Shown: one piece after another, positions 36,992 through 45,542 of the stretch
How positions within the stretch are numbered: the first letter of the stretch is position 1
Layout: the number at the start of each line of letters is the position of its first letter
NCBI RefSeq assembly: GCF_019186805.1
Contig: NZ_CP066783.1
Span: forward strand, 2,741,501 to 2,805,500
Origin: Comamonas fluminis
GTDB lineage: Bacteria; Pseudomonadota; Gammaproteobacteria; Burkholderiales; Burkholderiaceae_C
Direction: 5' to 3'
DNA: 64,000 nt
The notes under the pieces: generated by a model
What the model was told of the DNA's origin: nothing
Seen by the model: only the letters and a program-made list of their open reading frames with translations
Databases searched by the model: none
Position numbers and translations under genes: made by a program

Positions 36992-39856
36992 CTAGCTTAA
37001 AGTCCATGAAACGGTGAACAGGGTTTGCTCTTGCACCTTTTGCTGGAGCTGCGATTCCAATTGATCAATCAGCGCATTGCGCTCCGACTCAATTGCGTCT
37101 TGGCGCATGAAAAGTTCGCGGCGAAGTTTGGTTCGCTTGGCCTCCAGCTCCCTTTGTTGCTTTTGCAAGGATAGCTTTTCTTCCAGTGTGGGGGCGCTTG
37201 CCGCAGTGCGGCGCACGTCTTTGATTTGACGATCAATCTCTTTGATTTCCTGCTCTATGCCTAGCTTCAAGTCATCAGCCCATGCATCAAGTTTTTGGAC
37301 CTCCTGCTCAAAGTAGCCCATATTGCGCTGGTTGATTTCACGCAGCACCGAAGAGATGCGTGTTGTCACGTCTTCTTGCAGTGCATTGGTTGCCGAATCT
37401 TGCTCTTCGGCGGGGTCCATGTGTGCAGGTAACCGCAGCAGTTTTTCAGGATCGTCTTCTGCCAGGATTTGCCCGTCTGCGGTCATCGCTGCAACTACCA
37501 GGCGCTGTTCTTCATCGCCCAGAGCTTCAACAGAAACAAGCTTCAGCGTCAGCCACCCAGACTTGCCGCGATAGGGTTTGAGGGTGCTGACCTGGGTGCC
37601 ATAAGCCTCGTAGTTAAACACAAGACGATTGCCTGCAAGCGCATGGCTTTTTGCCTTCTCAGTGACCCACTCTGCCAGCGGATGGCCGATGCGGTACACG
37701 TGGGCATCCTCAGAGTTGCGAGGTAACTCATAGCGGCCAAGTTCAACCCCATGCAGGGTATTAGCAGGAAGTCGTTGAAGCACAAAGCCTGCCTCATCAA
37801 ACTGTGCACAGTCACCCAGCTCAGCGCGGGTAATGGCCATTAGCATGGCTTGATATTTGTTGCGTGCAGCACGGCTGTCTTCGGCGCGAAGGCGTAACTT
37901 TTCCTGTACTTCCTCGTCAAAGTTATCCAGCAAGAGTTGCCGCGTCTTGACCATGGCCTCGTTGATCTCGCCAGACAATTCGCGCTGCAACTGCTCAAAG
38001 CAGGCTTTGATCTCTTCAGGGTCGCGGCAGTTTTGGTAGATGTCGGCAATTCGACGCTCAAAGTCTACGCCGGAGCCGATAGCACCAAGCACCTCGTCAC
38101 TGGCTCCAAAAACGCCTTCAAAGAGCTGGAATTTTTGATCCAGCAATTCATAGACTCGGGCATCGGCTTCATTGCTGCGGTCTACAAAGTTCACGACCAC
38201 CACATCAAACTTTTGGCCGTAGCGGTGGCAGCGGCCAATGCGCTGCTCGATACGTTGGGGGTTCCATGGCAAGTCATAGTTGATGACCAGCGAGCAGAAC
38301 TGCAGGTTGATACCTTCAGCACCTGCTTCTGTGGCGATCATCACGGTGCCGCGTTCTTTGAAGTGCTCGACCAGTGCAGCGCGTGTGTCTGCCGTTTTGG
38401 AGCCTGTGATGCGGTCGGTACCTGCATGGCGTTTTATCCAATCGGCATACACGGCTTGCGCCCGTGTATCGGTGTTGGTGCCATTGAACAGGACGATACC
38501 CTCACCATAGGGCGTATCTGCCAGCAGTGAAAGCAGGTATTCCTGGGTGCGCTTGGACTCCGTGAAGATGATGGCCTTTTTGGCGGCCCCCAGGCGTTCC
38601 AGCTCTGCAAATGCCTTGTCCAAGGCGGTCAGCAGTGCCTTGCCCTTGGCGTTCTCACGAATGTTGGTTGCGAGTGTTTTGAAATACTGCAGCTCGGCAA
38701 TTTCTTCGGCAATTGCATCGCGCTGATCGGGTTCGACTGATGCAGCAGCATTTTCTTGGCCTTCCCACTCTTCCGATGTTTCGTCCAGCGATTCGTAATC
38801 GTCGTCGAGCACCTCTGCAAGGTCGGGGATGTCGGATGACTTATCGAGTTCGCCCTGAAGGCGCTTGGCCATGGTATCCAATGCACCTGCGATGGCATGG
38901 GTGGATGAAGCCAGTAGCTTCCACAGCACCAACGAAATCAGTTGTCGCTGGCCTTCTGGCAGTGCCTTGAGGTTAGGGCGGCGCAAATAATCAGCAACAA
39001 GGTTGGAGAGCTCACGTTCCTCGGGAGAAGGGATGAACTCTTCAACAATGGCGCGACGTGCGGTGTACGGCACGTACTGCTGAACTTGGCGGCGCAGTGT
39101 GCGCTTGCAGATCGTGGCGAGACGGTCGCGCAATGCGGTGAATGCCTGCTCACGCGGTTGTGCTGTGAACTGGGCACGAAAGCTGTCGATGTCACCGAAC
39201 ACTCGGTCATCAATCATGCTGACGAGGCCATAAAGCTCTAGCAACGAATTCTGCAGCGGTGTAGCAGTCAGCAACACCTTGGAGTAAACGTGTGCAAGCG
39301 CTTCCTTGAGCGTCTTGGCAATGACGTTGCTGGTCTTGTAGACATTGCGCAGGCGGTGGGCTTCATCGAGCACCACCAAATCCCAGTCCATGGCCTTGAT
39401 GTCAGCAGCCTTCGCTTTGGCGAATTGGTAAGAACAAATGACTGGGCCAGACGAGGCTTGAAATGGATTCTTCAGCCCTTGCTTGCGAATGGCGTTGTAG
39501 CTTTTAGCTTCAAGGAGCACGCTTTGCAAGTTGAATTTGTCTTGCAGTTCTTGGTGCCACTGCTTGCGCAAGTTCGCTGGCACGATGATCAGTGTGCGGC
39601 GGCGGCGTTCGGCCCAGCGCTGAGAGATAACCAGTCCTGCCTCAATCGTCTTGCCCAGACCTACTTCATCGGCAAGGATGACGCCATGTGACAAGGGATT
39701 GGCGCAAGCAAAGAGTGCCGCCTCTACTTGGTGAGGATTGAGGTCTACCTGGGAATCAACGAGTGTTGAGGCCAGGGACTCGATGTTGTCACCGCTGGTG
39801 CGTTTAGTCAGTTGCCAAGCGTGGTAGAGACTTTGATGTGGCGTTAGAAGCTGCAT
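36992..39856 (-). CDS. SNF2/RapA-like DEAD-family helicase of a Res-Mod cassette
   Basis: A 954-residue SNF2-family ATPase. Walker A is in ADEVGLGKTIEAG (about 62-73), the DEAH motif in VLDEAHRLRN (about 160), and motif VI in QRIGRCHRYGQ (about 538). The C-terminal third is helical, with a long coiled coil (about 835-940). SNF2 motors translocate on duplex DNA; RapA-like and DrmD-like members occur in DNA metabolism and defence. AGGGGA lies 9 nt before the ATG. It is the first gene of the minus-strand helicase-mod-res set. Its TAG stop lies inside the GCTAGC target duplication, so the IS did not change the protein. Confidence 0.88.
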   Translation of the reverse strand: MQLLTPHQSLYHAWQLTKRTSGDNIESLASTLVDSQVDLNPHQVEAALFACANPLSHGVILADEVGLGKTIEAGLVISQRWAERRRRTLIIVPANLRKQWHQELQDKFNLQSVLLEAKSYNAIRKQGLKNPFQASSGPVICSYQFAKAKAADIKAMDWDLVVLDEAHRLRNVYKTSNVIAKTLKEALAHVYSKVLLTATPLQNSLLELYGLVSMIDDRVFGDIDSFRAQFTAQPREQAFTALRDRLATICKRTLRRQVQQYVPYTARRAIVEEFIPSPEERELSNLVADYLRRPNLKALPEGQRQLISLVLWKLLASSTHAIAGALDTMAKRLQGELDKSSDIPDLAEVLDDDYESLDETSEEWEGQENAAASVEPDQRDAIAEEIAELQYFKTLATNIRENAKGKALLTALDKAFAELERLGAAKKAIIFTESKRTQEYLLSLLADTPYGEGIVLFNGTNTDTRAQAVYADWIKRHAGTDRITGSKTADTRAALVEHFKERGTVMIATEAGAEGINLQFCSLVINYDLPWNPQRIEQRIGRCHRYGQKFDVVVVNFVDRSNEADARVYELLDQKFQLFEGVFGASDEVLGAIGSGVDFERRIADIYQNCRDPEEIKACFEQLQRELSGEINEAMVKTRQLLLDNFDEEVQEKLRLRAEDSRAARNKYQAMLMAITRAELGDCAQFDEAGFVLQRLPANTLHGVELGRYELPRNSEDAHVYRIGHPLAEWVTEKAKSHALAGNRLVFNYEAYGTQVSTLKPYRGKSGWLTLKLVSVEALGDEEQRLVVAAMTADGQILAEDDPEKLLRLPAHMDPAEEQDSATNALQEDVTTRISSVLREINQRNMGYFEQEVQKLDAWADDLKLGIEQEIKEIDRQIKDVRRTAASAPTLEEKLSLQKQQRELEAKRTKLRRELFMRQDAIESERNALIDQLESQLQQKVQEQTLFTVSWTLS

Positions 39857-40157
39857 TACTTATATTCCCCTAGCTTCAACACATCCACTCCATTCCTTGA
39901 AGCCTTAAAAGTTAGAACGACTGACTTTTTCCTAGCATGACGACCAAAAAACTTTCTCACGTTGAAGAAGAAGTGAGTGAGCGCTTTTTAAAAGTCAATA
40001 TCAACGGAAGGTGGCTACTAAAAATAGCATGTTTAGACAAAAAAGCTTCGATTCTAAGCGACGTCTAAACAGGCAATGCCTGCTACGCAGCTCCGCGCAG
40101 AAGTTGCTGAAGTACATAAAGATGCTTAGCTTTTCTAGCGCTGCACTCTACAGAAAC
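39857..40157. other. 301-bp region upstream of the helicase with an inverted repeat
   Basis: No gene is supported. It should contain the minus-strand promoter of the helicase-mod-res set. At 40031-40070 GTTTAGAC and GTCTAAAC flank inner GCTT/AAGC arms and could form a hairpin or a two-site operator. Confidence 0.45.
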
Positions 40158-40487
40158 TTATGGGGTGAAATAGCTATCAAGACTGGCCAAAGCAGTTTGT
40201 ACTTGCAAGCGTAGATCGCTGTCAGCCTTACCGTACCTGAACAACAGCTCGGCAATTTCATCGTCCGTGTCGGCGTAAAAAAACGCCATCGGCACCTTCA
40301 GCACCTGAGCCAACTTGCGCACAGTCAGCAAGTCTGGCTTGTGGATGCCAAGCTCATAGCGATTGATGCGCGTGCTGGCCACGAACGCATCGATTCCAGC
40401 TTCAATCCCCAACATCTTTTGCGACAGCCCCGCAGCCAAGCGGGCCTGCTTGAGCCTCGCGCCCCATTGTTCGTCCGCGTCTGACAT
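40158..40487 (-). CDS. XRE-family helix-turn-helix regulator
   Basis: A 109-residue regulator. Residues about 8-68 are the HTH_XRE domain (RLKQARLAAGLSQKMLGIEAGIDAFVASTRINRYELGIHKP, then LLTVRKLAQVLKVPMAFFYADTDD). A short helical tail may mediate dimerisation. It is divergent from a secreted protein gene, and two near-identical 15-bp palindromes lie in the 114-bp gap, so it most likely represses both itself and the secreted-protein/flagellin unit. No ligand-binding domain or protease cleavage motif is seen. Confidence 0.92.
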   Translation of the reverse strand: MSDADEQWGARLKQARLAAGLSQKMLGIEAGIDAFVASTRINRYELGIHKPDLLTVRKLAQVLKVPMAFFYADTDDEIAELLFRYGKADSDLRLQVQTALASLDSYFTP

Positions 40488-40504
40488 CTCGCACCTTCAA
40501 AAGG

Positions 40505-40554
40505 CTACGAGATTCGTAGTTATGCTTTATTCTCGATACTACGAGTTACGTAGT
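40505..40554. promoter_or_regulatory. Pair of matching 15-bp palindromic operators
   Basis: CTACGAGATTCGTAG (40505-40519) and CTACGAGTTACGTAG (40539-40553) are the same dyad with centres 34 bp apart, differing at only two central bases. They fill the divergent promoter region between the XRE gene and the secreted-protein gene. Spacing near three helical turns suits cooperative binding by two dimers. Confidence 0.8.
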
Positions 40555-40601
40555 TTTCTGAGGCGCGAACCAGCTGCCCAGCTCAATAAGAAGGACAAAG
40601 C

Positions 40602-42161
40602 ATGACGGTGAACGAGGGGATGCGTTGGTGCATAGCGTTGGGGGTGTTGAGTTTGACTATGGGGGCATGGGCGCAGCCAGTAAGTGTTCGCGAAGGTACC
40701 CAGCTGGCCCCGAAGGTGCACGATTACTACGCGGAGTGCCGTAACCCAGACACTGAGCTATGTACGGTGCAAAGTCCAGACTCATCGCTGTACATGTACA
40801 CGGTGCTCACGCCCGATATTCCCTTTGATGACCTGGGTGCTCACTGGGTGTTCGATTTGCGCAAATTCCCAGCCGCTAAGGGTGCCATCAAGGTGCTTCG
40901 TGTGGCAACCAGCACAGGCGAAGTGCACGCCATTCGTTTGAAGCTGCTTTACGGGGCCACGCCAGTGCGGAGCAGCGCAGGAACCAAGGTGCTGACTGTG
41001 CCGACTGAAGCCAAGCCTGCCGCTGGATCAATGCCACCGACTGCACCTCCCCCGCAGTCCAATGCGTCGATGACTGGCAAGCCGCCTTCCACCGTTATGC
41101 CTGTTTCTGCGACACAGCCTTCACCCTCTGGCACAGCGCCCTCCGCTTTGCCACCAAGCCGTGGCACTGAGGCCAAGCAGTCAGAGCGCAGTACTAAGCC
41201 TACGCCTTCGACTTCTGATGTGATGGCATCTGCCGAAGTGCTCTGCTTGGATGGCATATGCCTGGGGGCTTCCATTCAGACGCTCAAGGCGCCGTTTGAG
41301 CCTGTATTCACCGTCGAGCAACAGTTGCGTGCAGGGCTGCAGGTCAATGCTCATCGGTTTCCAGACTTGGACAAGCGGGTCAAGCAGCTTGGCGCCTTGT
41401 TCAAGCAAGGCGATATGGAAGGGTTTGCACAGGCTGGAGAGGAATGGCTCAAGGCCAGCAGCAAGGAACGCCAGCTGCAAACCAACCTGTTTCACCTCAA
41501 GCAAGCCTATGAACTGGCTCAGAAGGCTTTGGGCGGCAAGCGCAATGCCGATACAGCAGCTTTGGCGCTGTACTTTATGCCGCAGCCTTCGCCCAAAGCA
41601 TTGAAGGACGGGACTGGGATTTCAGGTGCGTTGAATGTGGGGGCTGACCCTTTGCTTTTCGCAGTACGCACAGAGCTGCAATTCGATGCTGGCTTCGCTT
41701 CTTTGATCAAAAAAAACAAGCCCGTGTTTTGCGGGGTGTACCAGCTGCAAGGGCACTTCACCAGCCCCTCGGGCTATGGCACCACCGTTACCGTGCGCTC
41801 TGATGCGGATGGTGATTTCAAGGTAGCCAATGTTCGCAGGGTGTTCACCGCTGATTCTCATGACAGCCTCAAACAGCTGGCACAGCAGTTGACACAGCGC
41901 TATGACCTAGCAATCAAGGCACAGGTGGCAAGTATCGATTTGCGGTCGCAGTCGATGTCACTGGAGTTGCGTCACCCCCTGGCCGTGCAGCTTGTGGGCG
42001 CACCACAGAAGCTGGTGCTGCAGCGCGATGCTTTATGGCAGCAAGGCTGGGTTGACTTTAAGGGCAAAGAGCTGGGGGTAATCAAAGCCATGCAAGCCCT
42101 GGTGAGCCACCAACAAGCCAGCATACCTGTGTGCAAACCAAAAGCCCTGCCGCTGAGTTGA
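40602..42161 (+). CDS. Exported protein of unknown function under XRE control
   Basis: A 519-residue protein with a clear signal peptide (residues 1-24, MRWCIALGVLSLTMGAWA then Gln). It has three parts: a 90-residue N-terminal beta-type domain, a Pro/Ser/Thr-rich linker (about 125-205), and a C-terminal domain of about 310 residues with CLDGICLGASIQTLKAPF and several Cys. I recognise no family. AAGGAC lies before the ATG. It is 13 nt upstream of a flagellin gene and behind two palindromic operators, so it is probably expressed with flagellin in response to the XRE regulator's signal. It should be periplasmic or exported. Confidence 0.75.
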   Translation: MTVNEGMRWCIALGVLSLTMGAWAQPVSVREGTQLAPKVHDYYAECRNPDTELCTVQSPDSSLYMYTVLTPDIPFDDLGAHWVFDLRKFPAAKGAIKVLRVATSTGEVHAIRLKLLYGATPVRSSAGTKVLTVPTEAKPAAGSMPPTAPPPQSNASMTGKPPSTVMPVSATQPSPSGTAPSALPPSRGTEAKQSERSTKPTPSTSDVMASAEVLCLDGICLGASIQTLKAPFEPVFTVEQQLRAGLQVNAHRFPDLDKRVKQLGALFKQGDMEGFAQAGEEWLKASSKERQLQTNLFHLKQAYELAQKALGGKRNADTAALALYFMPQPSPKALKDGTGISGALNVGADPLLFAVRTELQFDAGFASLIKKNKPVFCGVYQLQGHFTSPSGYGTTVTVRSDADGDFKVANVRRVFTADSHDSLKQLAQQLTQRYDLAIKAQVASIDLRSQSMSLELRHPLAVQLVGAPQKLVLQRDALWQQGWVDFKGKELGVIKAMQALVSHQQASIPVCKPKALPLS

Positions 42162-42174
42162 GGAAGGGCTGCTC

Positions 42175-43716
42175 GTGGTCACAATCAACACTAACTTGCA
42201 ATCGCTGACAGCACAGCGTCACCTGAGCGCTTCGCAGCTGAGCTTGACTACTACCATGCAGCGCCTGTCTTCGGGCCTGCGTGTCAACAGTGCCAAGGAC
42301 GACGCTGCAGGCTTGGCCATCAGCGAGCGCATGAACACCCAGGTGCGGGGTATGGCCGTAGCCAGCCGCAACGCCAACGACGGGATCTCTCTGTCCCAAG
42401 TGGCCGAAGGTGCGATGCAAAAGCTCACGGACATTTTGCAACGCAGCCGTGAACTGGCCGTGCAAGCGGCCAACGGAACCAATTCCAGCAGCGACCGCCA
42501 AGCTTTGGACAGTGAACGTGCGCAGTTGCTGCAGGAGTTTGCGCGAATCGCCAGCACCAGCAATTTCAATGGGCAAAAGTTGATTGACGGCAGCTTTATG
42601 GCACAGAGCTTTCAGGTGGGAGCGAATGCTGGGGAAGTGATCGGCGTGAACTTGCCTTCATTGCAAGCACCGAACCTTGGTGCCTATGGCTGGCCGCTAC
42701 AGCAAAGCCCCAGTACCAACAGCTATGCGATTGCCCGAGGTAATGACGAAATGGTGCCCGCTGGCGACTTGGTGCTGCGCGACAAACCTATTGCTATTGA
42801 GCGCAATGAAAGCATGGCATCGATTGCGCAGAAGATCAACGATGCCGGGTTTGATCCCAAAATTTACGCCCAGGCCAGCACCAGTGTTTTGCTGGCAATC
42901 AACACGACGCTGCCACCTTCCACTCCACCCGTTACTGTCACGCTGAAGCTGGTAGCGGGTGATGACTTGGCCAAAGCGCAGTCAGTTTCTTTCACCTGGG
43001 ATCATGCCAACCCTGATGTCGCAGGCATCAAGCAAGCGATTAACGCTGTCAGCGCTCAAACCGGCGTGCGGGCAGAGGATGGGCGGCCTTACACGGATAA
43101 CGTGCGCCTGGTCAACGACGCAGGGGAAACGATCCGGGTACTCAACGATTCAGCACCTGGCGTAAGCATGTTCATTCGTCACAACCTAGGTGCAGGCAAT
43201 GGGTGGACCAATGGTGTGACAGTGCCAGGCGCCAATGGTGCGGGCGTCTTAGGCGCAGGTGCCCATGACATTCAAGTGCAGGGCAACTTGGCGATGATGT
43301 CCGAAGACCCGTTCGATATGGATGGCGGGGATTACGATTTGGACGGCGATCCCACTGGGCCATTTCCAGCCATGCAGTGGACAGTGCAAAAGTTCAAGCT
43401 GACAGATGCTCGCTTGGATACGGCGGAACACGCCAGGCAAGCCCTGACCATCTACGACGCGGCCCTCAGGCAAGTGACCAGCGCTCGTGCTGCCGTGGGG
43501 GCGGTGCAGTCGCGCTTTGAATCAGTCATTGCCAATATCGACATCGCTTCAGAAAACATGGCGGCATCGCGAAGCCGCATTGTGGATGCTTACTATGCAG
43601 TGGAAACAGCCAAGCTGGCTCAGCAGCAAATCCTGCAGGATGCCGGTACCGCCATGCTAGCCCAGGCGCATTCGGTCGTGGCTGAGCAAGCGTTGGCATT
43701 ACTCAAAGACGTGTAG
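42175..43716 (+). CDS. Orphan flagellin
   Basis: A 513-residue flagellin. The conserved N-terminal D0/D1 helices (INTNLQSLTAQRHLSASQ, then MQRLSSGLRVNSAKDDAAGLAIS) and C-terminal D1/D0 helices (IANIDIASENMAASRSRIVDAYYAVETAKLAQQQILQDAGTAMLAQA) are intact. The central 250 residues form a variable, Asp/Gly-rich outer domain. Start is GTG 42175 with AGGAAGGG upstream. No other flagellar gene or sigma-28 promoter is visible; instead it follows an XRE-regulated secreted protein within a defence-rich island. It could replace or coat the host filament, but that is inference. Confidence 0.93.
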   Translation: MVTINTNLQSLTAQRHLSASQLSLTTTMQRLSSGLRVNSAKDDAAGLAISERMNTQVRGMAVASRNANDGISLSQVAEGAMQKLTDILQRSRELAVQAANGTNSSSDRQALDSERAQLLQEFARIASTSNFNGQKLIDGSFMAQSFQVGANAGEVIGVNLPSLQAPNLGAYGWPLQQSPSTNSYAIARGNDEMVPAGDLVLRDKPIAIERNESMASIAQKINDAGFDPKIYAQASTSVLLAINTTLPPSTPPVTVTLKLVAGDDLAKAQSVSFTWDHANPDVAGIKQAINAVSAQTGVRAEDGRPYTDNVRLVNDAGETIRVLNDSAPGVSMFIRHNLGAGNGWTNGVTVPGANGAGVLGAGAHDIQVQGNLAMMSEDPFDMDGGDYDLDGDPTGPFPAMQWTVQKFKLTDARLDTAEHARQALTIYDAALRQVTSARAAVGAVQSRFESVIANIDIASENMAASRSRIVDAYYAVETAKLAQQQILQDAGTAMLAQAHSVVAEQALALLKDV

Positions 43717-43916
43717 GTTTAGATGGTGGCTTGCACTGCATCACAGGTCTGACTGCGGGTTTGATGGTTCATTTGGCGCTGTAGATGGCGCTATTGGCTG
43801 CCGGTACTCAACTTCAGCTTCGATGCAATCGAAGGGCATGCTCAAGCGACACATGCTGTCGCTATCGACACCTAAAGTTTGAGCTCCCTTCAGCTTTTTG
43901 TATTGGAAGAGCCTCC

Positions 43917-44510
43917 ATGCCAGCTAGCGATACTGAGATACGAGACCTCTACGCACAATTAAAAGGATTGCAGGTGCGTGAGTGCGAACTGGATCTTCAC
44001 TTGTCCCAAGAAATATCAAAAGCACTTGCGCACTTCGGCCCCAGTATCCTGGCACTTGATGACGCAGATCCTCTGGATGGGGATTTCATCGCTTTGTACT
44101 ACCAGTTAGCACTGCGTCGCATCGGGCAGTTCAAGCAAAGAATTTCAGAACGTACTTCCTATTTGAATAGCTCCAAGGCTGTGCAAGACACGTTGCGCCT
44201 AATGGGTGTGCGTACGGCATTGCAATGCGATTTGGGTGGTGCACTCGACCACGATAACGCTTGCAAAAAAGAGGCGTTGGCGCAGCAGATCAGTATGGCA
44301 TTGCTTCATTTGATGGTTTGCAGCAACTCGCTGCAGCATCAACTGACTGAGCTAGTTAGCGCCTTAGAGGCATGGATGAATGCCGAAGCTATGAGTGCTG
44401 AACAGGTAGTGAGCCACAACCCACTTGATTCACGCAAGCCAGCTTGGCGTATTGCAACTCTAGGTGCGACACAACCTGTCTCAAAAGCCACTTATAGTTA
44501 CATTCATTGA
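43917..44510 (+). CDS. Unknown helical protein between flagellin and the WYL regulator
   Basis: A 197-residue, probably all-helical soluble protein I do not recognise (ELDLHLSQEISKALAHFGPSIL, QLALRRIGQFKQRISERTSYL). Start is ATG 43917 with GGAAGA upstream; the frame is open further back to 43785 without a ribosome site. It ends 19 nt before the WYL regulator, so the two are probably co-transcribed, and it may belong to the dynamin defence operon or to the flagellin unit. No membrane segment or enzyme motif is visible. Confidence 0.65.
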   Translation: MPASDTEIRDLYAQLKGLQVRECELDLHLSQEISKALAHFGPSILALDDADPLDGDFIALYYQLALRRIGQFKQRISERTSYLNSSKAVQDTLRLMGVRTALQCDLGGALDHDNACKKEALAQQISMALLHLMVCSNSLQHQLTELVSALEAWMNAEAMSAEQVVSHNPLDSRKPAWRIATLGATQPVSKATYSYIH

Positions 44511-44529
44511 ATTACTTCCCAGCTCTTGA

Positions 44530-45444
44530 ATGTCTGCTTCAACCTCGGCTAGCTCAGCATCAAAAGGCGAAAAACTTGCACAGCGCTTGTCTCAAATTCT
44601 TGCGCGCCTGCACCAAGGTGATGCAGTTGACAAGCACCAACTTGCACAAGATTTTCAAGTGGATGTGCGCACCATTGAACGCGACCTTGGCGAGCGCCTA
44701 TGCGGGATCGTTGAGCGAAGTGCCAATGGTCAATGGCAACTGACGCGCACTGCGCGAAGCAGTATCCCAGCCAAGCACTTGCATGGCTATGCACGTATGT
44801 CGGGGACGGAGCACTTGTTCCCGGATAACAGCTTGCGCTATCTGTTGGAGCAACTTCATACCCCTGAACAGCAGCGCACAATGCATGTGCAGGCCATCGC
44901 ACATGAAGACTTGCGTCCGCGTACCCAAGAGTTTGTGCAACTACAAACTGCTATCGAGCAAAAGCATCCATGCAGTTTTAGTTACAAGGGCAAACAGCGC
45001 AACGTTCAGCCGTACAAGCTCATTCACAAAAGCGGTGTGTGGTATCTGGCAGCGGAAGAAGTTGCAAAGCTGAAAAATTTCAGCATTGGCTTGATCGAAA
45101 ACTTGCTGGTAGATCAAAGCAGTTTCTTTGCACCTAAGCGTAGCCACAAGGAATACATCGATGCCAAGGACGACGTTTGGTTTACTGAAGACGTCACGGA
45201 GGTCTTGCTTCGTGTAGCTCCAGAAGCAGCGCACTACTTTATTCGTCGCCCATTGCTACCCCAGCAGCAGCAACGACAAGACAGTGACGGTTCGCTACTC
45301 GTCACCACACATATCAATCACATCGACCAACTGCTGCCTGTGGTGCGGTATTGGCTACCGAATGTACGAATCGTTCAGCCTGTTGAGTGGCATCAGGAAC
45401 TTTTGGTTGGCTTGCGGGGTGCACTCAGTCAATGGGAATCCTGA
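44530..45444 (+). CDS. WYL-domain transcriptional regulator of the dynamin operon
   Basis: A 304-residue regulator: winged helix-turn-helix at about 17-55 (LSQILARLHQGDAVDKHQLAQDFQVDVRTIERDL), WYL domain with the eponymous Trp-Tyr-Leu at 171-173, and a C-terminal WCX-like extension. Regulators of this plan (for example CapW and BrxR) repress phage-defence operons until infection or DNA damage. It lies about 100 bp upstream of two dynamin-like GTPase genes on the same strand, which it probably controls. Confidence 0.9.
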   Translation: MSASTSASSASKGEKLAQRLSQILARLHQGDAVDKHQLAQDFQVDVRTIERDLGERLCGIVERSANGQWQLTRTARSSIPAKHLHGYARMSGTEHLFPDNSLRYLLEQLHTPEQQRTMHVQAIAHEDLRPRTQEFVQLQTAIEQKHPCSFSYKGKQRNVQPYKLIHKSGVWYLAAEEVAKLKNFSIGLIENLLVDQSSFFAPKRSHKEYIDAKDDVWFTEDVTEVLLRVAPEAAHYFIRRPLLPQQQQRQDSDGSLLVTTHINHIDQLLPVVRYWLPNVRIVQPVEWHQELLVGLRGALSQWES

Positions 45445-45542
45445 ATACCCCATCAGCCTCACTCAGCGGCATCACTATGCCACGTCAGCCTCTCTAGACC
45501 AAGGCTTCGCTTTACTCGTTCAATAACCTCAGATAAACACGT

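Noticed and set aside
40011..40214. A 67-codon ORF in the gap upstream of the helicase
   Set aside because: It overlaps an inverted repeat and the 3' end of the XRE gene, has no ribosome site and no recognisable sequence.
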